Shown here in pieces: positions 59,617 through 64,000 of a DNA stretch of 64,000 nt (positions are counted from its first letter, which is position 1; each line of letters opens with the position of its first letter). The translations under genes were made by a program, and so were the position numbers. This DNA is from Novosphingobium acidiphilum DSM 19966 (GTDB lineage: Bacteria; Pseudomonadota; Alphaproteobacteria; Sphingomonadales; Sphingomonadaceae), in NCBI RefSeq assembly GCF_000429005.1, contig NZ_AUBA01000004.1:124001-188000 (forward strand). Direction: 5' to 3'. The notes below the pieces were generated by a model, which did not search any database, had not been told where the DNA came from, and saw nothing but the letters and a program-made list of their open reading frames with translations.

Positions 59617-60513
59617 ATGGCGGAACTGAGTTTAAGTTCAGCGGTGGATTCGCGCCCGTCGCGGCGGGGCCGAGGACGAGGGCTGGGCGTGGTGCTGGCG
59701 GCCCTGGTGCTGGCAGGTCTGGGTGGCGGGGCCTGGTATGGCTGGCACACCGGCTGGCTGCGCACGGCCCTTGCCCCGGTCACGAACGACCCGGTTGCAA
59801 CACCCCTGGCCAGCCCCAGCGCCACCACCGTCGCGATCGTGGCGCAGGGCAACCTTGTTGCCACCAATGCCGCACTGGCCGATGCCGCCGCCCGTCTAAC
59901 CGTCCTGCAACAGCGCCTGGCCGACCTTAACCAGCAGGCCGTGGCCGCCTCGGGCCAGGCGACGCGCGCCGAATCGCTGCTGGTGGCATTTGCCGCGCGC
60001 CGCGCGGTCGAACGCGGTCAGCCGCTCGGCTATCTTGAAGCCGCGCTGCGCGTGCGATTTGGCGACAGCCAGACCAATGCGGTCGATACGGTCGTCGCCG
60101 CCGCGCGCAAGCCGGTTACGATCGGTGGATTGACCGAAGAATTCGCCCGGATCGAACCCAGGCTGGTGACCGGCCCGACCAACGAACGCACCTGGGACTG
60201 GCTGACGCGCAAGGCGGGCAGCATGTTCATCATCCGCCACGACGACACGCCGTCGCCCGCCCCCGAAAGCCGCATGGCCCGCGCCCGGGCCGCATTGAAT
60301 GGCCAACGCGTCGACCTGGCGATTGCCGAAGTTGAACGCATGCCGGGCAAGGACAACGCCGCCGACTGGTTGGCCCATGCCCGCCAATGGGTCACGACCC
60401 AGAATGCGCTCGATCAGATCGAAAGCGCGGCACTGGCAGTGCCTGCAGTCGCCCCCGTACCGGTTGCACCGCCCCCTGCGCCGCCAGCGGCAAAGCCGAC
60501 ACCGGCGCGCTGA
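59617..60513 (+). CDS. HemX/mitofilin-like membrane protein
   Basis: A 298-residue protein. A basic start (SRPSRRGRGRG) precedes one membrane helix (LGVVLAALVLAGLGGGAWYGW, about 22-42), then a long helical region with coiled-coil character (LADAAARLTVLQQRLADLNQQ, about 88-108). Proline-rich C-terminus (PVPVAPPPAPPAAKPTPAR). The position after hemD suits HemX-like proteins, whose function is not settled. It is periplasm-facing by topology. Confidence 0.75.
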   Translation: MAELSLSSAVDSRPSRRGRGRGLGVVLAALVLAGLGGGAWYGWHTGWLRTALAPVTNDPVATPLASPSATTVAIVAQGNLVATNAALADAAARLTVLQQRLADLNQQAVAASGQATRAESLLVAFAARRAVERGQPLGYLEAALRVRFGDSQTNAVDTVVAAARKPVTIGGLTEEFARIEPRLVTGPTNERTWDWLTRKAGSMFIIRHDDTPSPAPESRMARARAALNGQRVDLAIAEVERMPGKDNAADWLAHARQWVTTQNALDQIESAALAVPAVAPVPVAPPPAPPAAKPTPAR

Positions 60514-60520
60514 CGCGCGA

Positions 60521-61741
60521 TCAGGCCTGCAACAATGCGGGCAGCTTGCCGCTCATCCCGCGCGCTTCGTTCATGAAAAACCGCTTGAGCGTAGGGCTGC
60601 GCTGGACGCCGGCCATGCCCAGCCGGCGTACCGCCGAAGGCAGGCGCCCCGGAACGCCGAACAGGCGGGTCAAGACATCGGTCGCACCCGACACCATGAA
60701 CCCGTCGAGCGCGCGCCAGCGTTCATAGCGGTTCAGCACTTGCGCATCACCCGGATCGAGGCCGAGGCGCATCCCGTCGGTCAGCACTTCGATCAGGGCC
60801 GCCACATCGCGCAGGCCCAGATTCAACCCCTGGCCGGCAATCGGATGCATGCCGTGGGCGGCATCACCCACCAGCACCAGGCGTTGCTGTACGACTTTGG
60901 CGGTGTGGTGAAAATTCAGCACATAGGAAGATCGCGCCGTGGCAAGCGCGATCGGCCCAAAGATATCCCCCATGCGCCGCGCCACTTCGGCGGTGAATGC
61001 CGCGTCGGGCAGCGCAAGCACACCGGCCGCATCGTGTTCGGCCACCGTCCACACCAGCGCGCTGCGGTGGCGCCCCTCGGCATCGTCAAGCAGCGGCAAC
61101 AGTGCAAACGGCCCTGCCGGATAGAAGATTTCCCACGCCACATTGTCATGCGGACGTTCGTGGGTCAGCCCGGCGATGATCGCGCGGTGGTGATAGCTCC
61201 ATCGCGCGGGCGTAAACCCGGCCTCGTCGCGCGTCGGCGACTGGCGTCCTTCGGCCCCGACCAGCAGACGCCCGGTCAGACGACGGCCATCGGTCAGCGT
61301 AACCGAAACGCCGTGATCGCCACGTTCGCGCGTGGCGACATGGGCATTGGGCAGAAACGTGATCAGGTCCTCGCGCGCGGCCACGCCATACATCACCAGC
61401 CGCAGATCGCGGTTGGCAAACATCCGTCCCAGCGATCCGTCTCCGGGATCGGGGGTAAAGTCGATCCGCCCCGGCTTCATCGCGTCGGTCACCGCGATCG
61501 AGGCAATCGGGCAACCCTTTTCGGCCAGTTCGCCGGCCATGCCCAGATGCGTATAAAGGTTCCAGCTGGCGGTGGAAATCGCCGAGGCGCGCCCGTCAAA
61601 CCCCTGCGCGGTCTGCGTTGCCGGGTCGGAACTGTCGACCACGATGCTGGCAACGCCTTCGCGCGCCAGACCGATCGCCAGCGTCATGCCGACATGGCCT
61701 CCGCCCAGAATGACCACGTCGGCAGACAGGGTTTCGCTCAT
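60521..61741 (-). CDS. UbiH-family FAD-dependent hydroxylase
   Basis: A 406-residue flavin monooxygenase of the ubiquinone-hydroxylase family. FAD fold VVILGGGHVGMTLAIGLARE (9-28); FDGRASAIS; the DG motif at VGAEGRQSP; and the FAD-ribityl site LVGDAAHGMHPIAGQGLNLGLRDVAAL (about 285-310, part shown). UbiH/UbiI/UbiF homologues cannot be told apart by sequence alone. It adds a ring hydroxyl to ubiquinone precursors, on the inner face of the membrane. Its start overlaps the phosphatase stop by 4 bases (ATGA). Confidence 0.92.
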   Translation of the reverse strand: MSETLSADVVILGGGHVGMTLAIGLAREGVASIVVDSSDPATQTAQGFDGRASAISTASWNLYTHLGMAGELAEKGCPIASIAVTDAMKPGRIDFTPDPGDGSLGRMFANRDLRLVMYGVAAREDLITFLPNAHVATRERGDHGVSVTLTDGRRLTGRLLVGAEGRQSPTRDEAGFTPARWSYHHRAIIAGLTHERPHDNVAWEIFYPAGPFALLPLLDDAEGRHRSALVWTVAEHDAAGVLALPDAAFTAEVARRMGDIFGPIALATARSSYVLNFHHTAKVVQQRLVLVGDAAHGMHPIAGQGLNLGLRDVAALIEVLTDGMRLGLDPGDAQVLNRYERWRALDGFMVSGATDVLTRLFGVPGRLPSAVRRLGMAGVQRSPTLKRFFMNEARGMSGKLPALLQA

Positions 61742-63405
61742 TGTGCGGCTCCGCAGGTTGTGCCGGGGCCGGCATCAAGATCGAGGCAGCGCCCGTCAAA
61801 CGTGCCCTCGGGCAGTTTCAACCCGATCCACGCGGCCAGCGTGGGCGCAATATCGACCGTTTCGACCGGACTGGGCTGTTCAAACCCGGTCATCCCCTTG
61901 CGCCAGAACAGGATCGGCACGCGCCGGTCATAATCCCACGGGCTGCCATGCGTGGCAACGTAACCGGGACCGGGCACCGGCATGGCCATCACGCCGCGTT
62001 TCAGCAGGACCACATAATCGCCCGAACGCGGCGCATAGAACGATGCACGCGCACGCTGGATCAGGCTCCAGGTCTCGGGCGATCCGGTCGGCATGGGCGT
62101 CTCGGCAAGCTCTGCATGGGTGAACACCGCGGCCACCTGCGGCTGCGCCAGCAGATCCGCGCGCGCGGCGGCCACCACCGCGCTCTTTTGCTCAGGCGTC
62201 AGATCGCTGCGCACCCAGACATCGCCCGAGGGCCCTTCGGCCAGCAACAGGCCTTTGGGATCAAGGCCCAGCTTTGCACCGACGCGTTCGCCAACCGCCT
62301 TTGGCAACAGCGCCGCATCGGCGCGCGCGGCCTGGGGCAGCGCCTGTTCGCGCAGCCGTTCTGGCATGTCAAAGCCGCCATGATCGGCGGTCAGCACCAC
62401 CGCATAATCGATCCCGCGCGCATCGAGCGCGGCGAAGAAATCGCCCAGCACGGCATCGAGCTGATGCACCTGGATGCACATTTCGGCGCCTTGCGTGCCG
62501 GTGCCGTGGCCGATGTAGTCGGTTGCCGACAGGCTGATCGCCAGCACATCGGGGGTGGGGCCGCGCCCCAGCCGATCGGCATCGACCACGCGCGTGGCCA
62601 GTTCGATCACCGCGCGGTCGAGCCTGGGCGACGCGCGAAACGCGGTGGCATCACCCGCAGCCAGCGCGAAACGCCCGGTGCCCACGGTGACCGTGCCGGC
62701 GGTGATGGCGCGATCGTGCACCGCGCAATCGGCCGGCAGGTCAAACCCCGGCGCACCGGCGCTCAGCACGGTTGCGACGGCGGCATTCTGTTCCAGCGCC
62801 ACGCGGCCGGGAGTCGCGCCCTCCTGCGTGACAAAGCCCTTGCCCTTCCACCAGTAGACTTCGTCGATGCGATGTCCGCCCATCATCAGCGCGGCCCGGT
62901 CCTTGCCCGACACGGCCACGTTGCGGCTGGTCGGCCAGACCGCCTTGATGCGTTCGCCCAGCGTCGGCACCATCAGGTGCCCGACCGAAGCGACATAATC
63001 GCCGGGGCCTGCCGTTTTTGTCTCGTCCTCGGCGCAATAGACCGATTTGGCCGCGCGCGCGACCGACTGGTCGAACCAGTTGTTGGCGATGATCCCGGTA
63101 TGCGCCGGGCGCATGCCGGTCAGGATGGTCGAATGGCCAGGACAGGTTTCGGTGGCGGCGTGTGACTGGTATCCGGCCGGAAACACCGCGCCGTTCAGCA
63201 GCCGGGCAAAGCCACCGGTGACGTGCGAACGATATTGGGCAAACAGATCGGCTGAAAACTGGTCGATCGAAATCGCCACCACCAGCCTGGGCGCGTCGGC
63301 AGCGGGCACCGGCCCTGGTGCCACCGGCCGGCGTGCCAGCGCAGGCGTTGCAAACGGCAGTGTCATACAGGCTGCAAGCAGCATGGCCTTTCGGGCGAAG
63401 GTCAT
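61738..63405 (-). CDS. PafA-type alkaline phosphatase/phosphodiesterase
   Basis: A 555-residue secreted metalloenzyme of the alkaline phosphatase superfamily. The signal peptide ends near residue 25 (LAACMTLPFATPALARR). The metal and nucleophile region is VVAISIDQFSADLFAQY (about 40-56) and ETCPGHSTILTGMRPAHTGI (about 82-101; the nucleophile threonine of PafA lies here). Metal ligands follow in TADHGGFDMPER and near the C-terminus YVATHGSPWDYDRRVP. It hydrolyses phosphate esters in the periplasm. ATG 63405 is chosen for the signal peptide. Confidence 0.9.
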   Translation of the reverse strand: MTFARKAMLLAACMTLPFATPALARRPVAPGPVPAADAPRLVVAISIDQFSADLFAQYRSHVTGGFARLLNGAVFPAGYQSHAATETCPGHSTILTGMRPAHTGIIANNWFDQSVARAAKSVYCAEDETKTAGPGDYVASVGHLMVPTLGERIKAVWPTSRNVAVSGKDRAALMMGGHRIDEVYWWKGKGFVTQEGATPGRVALEQNAAVATVLSAGAPGFDLPADCAVHDRAITAGTVTVGTGRFALAAGDATAFRASPRLDRAVIELATRVVDADRLGRGPTPDVLAISLSATDYIGHGTGTQGAEMCIQVHQLDAVLGDFFAALDARGIDYAVVLTADHGGFDMPERLREQALPQAARADAALLPKAVGERVGAKLGLDPKGLLLAEGPSGDVWVRSDLTPEQKSAVVAAARADLLAQPQVAAVFTHAELAETPMPTGSPETWSLIQRARASFYAPRSGDYVVLLKRGVMAMPVPGPGYVATHGSPWDYDRRVPILFWRKGMTGFEQPSPVETVDIAPTLAAWIGLKLPEGTFDGRCLDLDAGPGTTCGAAQ

Positions 63406-63545
63406 GTTTGTCGGTGCTCCTTTGCGGGGCAAGCGCTGGACTCGCAGGCCCGCGTTACCTATCTGTGCCGCTGATGGCCTTCCCCGGCGCGCGGTGCAAG
63501 GGGGGCTGCACCATTGTCACAGCCGCAAGAGATCTCCCGCCCATC
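63406..63545. promoter_or_regulatory. Divergent gap phosphatase/DsbD-like gene
   Basis: A 140-base region between two start codons; both promoters must be here. I see no clear operator or hairpin. Confidence 0.3.
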
Positions 63546-64000
63546 ATGGCCATGGCATTCCCCCTGTTTCGCCGCGTTGCCCTGTGGCTGGTTCCGTTTC
63601 TGGCGCTGGCCGGCACCGAAAATGCCCTGGCCGAAAGCCTGGCACCCGATGCGCCAACGCATATTCATGCAGCACTCGTGCCCGAACGCGCGGGCCAACC
63701 GGGCGAAACGATCACGCTGGCGCTGACCATGCAACCCGCCCGGGACTGGCATGGGTATTGGTCGAACCCCGGCGATGCGGGGCTTGCCCCCACGCTCGAC
63801 TGGACCCTGCCCAAGGGCGCCAGCGCCGGGGCGATGCAGTTTCCGGTGCCGCAGACCTTGCTCGTGGCGGGGCTGATGAACCATGTCTATGCGCATGATT
63901 TCGCGATCCTGATCCCGTTCACCCTGCCGCGCGACGCAAAGCCCGGCGCGGTGCTGCCGATCAAGGCCAAGGCGCAGTGGCTGGCCTGCACATCCACGAT
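63546..64000 (+). CDS. DsbD/ScsB-like thiol:disulphide protein, N-terminal part (cut by window end)
   Basis: The first 151 residues of a longer gene, open to the last base of the window. A signal peptide (FRRVALWLVPFLALAGTENALA, about 8-29) precedes an N-terminal DsbD-like domain: GETITLALTMQPARDWHGYW (about 53-72), SNPGDAGLAPTLDW, MNHVYAHDFAILIPFTLP and, at the edge, QWLACTSTI, which in the family leads to the active cysteines (CIPE). The complete protein probably has membrane helices and a thioredoxin-like domain. ATG 63546; GAGATC upstream is a poor ribosome site. Confidence 0.8.
   Translation, partial: MAMAFPLFRRVALWLVPFLALAGTENALAESLAPDAPTHIHAALVPERAGQPGETITLALTMQPARDWHGYWSNPGDAGLAPTLDWTLPKGASAGAMQFPVPQTLLVAGLMNHVYAHDFAILIPFTLPRDAKPGAVLPIKAKAQWLACTST

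Noticed and set aside
1..64000. Insertion sequences or transposases
   Set aside because: No transposase-like protein or terminal inverted repeat was seen on either strand.

Overview
This is a high-GC (roughly two-thirds G+C by eye) alphaproteobacterial chromosome segment, most likely from the order Sphingomonadales. The evidence is the LOV-HTH regulator of the EL222 type known from Erythrobacter, the gene sets purA-hisZ, serC-serA, tsaD-gpsA-flippase and hemC-hemD-HemX, and the whole protein style. I would not name a genus.

Region 1 (1-19.86 kb) is the late half of a prophage related to Bordetella phage BPP-1-type podoviruses. The order is: a small winged-helix protein, small and large terminase, head-tail connector (portal), Bbp19-like protein, a scaffold-position protein, major capsid, cement protein, tail-tube adaptor, a tail-tube B-like protein that is split in two, three internal-virion-like proteins, GH108 endolysin, holin, three consecutive proteins with Sec signal peptides (the last a large beta-helix, tailspike-like protein), and an Rz spanin with Rz1 embedded in another frame. 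Most genes overlap by 1-58 bases, so they look like one late operon. No integrase, repressor or reverse transcriptase is present; the early half must lie left of base 1. The prophage stops 17 bases from the 3' end of a tRNA gene.

That gene (19874-20202, minus strand) is tRNA-Leu(UAA) interrupted in the anticodon by a 243-base group I intron, and its 3' exon is the natural candidate attachment site.

Region 2 (20.2-24.3 kb) looks like a light-response group: a LOV-HTH blue-light regulator diverging from folE (GTP cyclohydrolase I) and a renalase-like FAD oxidoreductase, followed by a ModE-type DNA-binding protein and a winged-helix protein with a receiver-like N-terminus.

Region 3 (24.4-43.3 kb) is chromosomal metabolism: purA and hisZ, a TylF/MycE-like methyltransferase in an AT-rich patch, an HSL-type esterase, an Lrp/AsnC regulator divergent from an AceE/transketolase-like enzyme, a large exported protein of unknown function, serC-serA with a structured leader, a fasciclin protein, an AraC regulator, two exported esterases, a sterol-desaturase-like membrane hydroxylase, a beta-propeller protein and an extensin-like peptidase.

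Region 4 (43.3-48.4 kb) holds a degenerate-receiver LuxR-type regulator and the complete Anbu (bacterial proteasome homologue) operon: ATP-grasp, alpha-E, transglutaminase, Anbu.

Region 5 (48.5-64 kb) has an MFS transporter, a lipase-like hydrolase, uvrB, a lipoprotein, an HhH protein, a polysaccharide flippase, gpsA and tsaD in one direction, hemC-hemD-HemX-like in the other, a UbiH-type hydroxylase coupled to a PafA-type phosphatase, and the start of a DsbD/ScsB-like gene cut by the window end.
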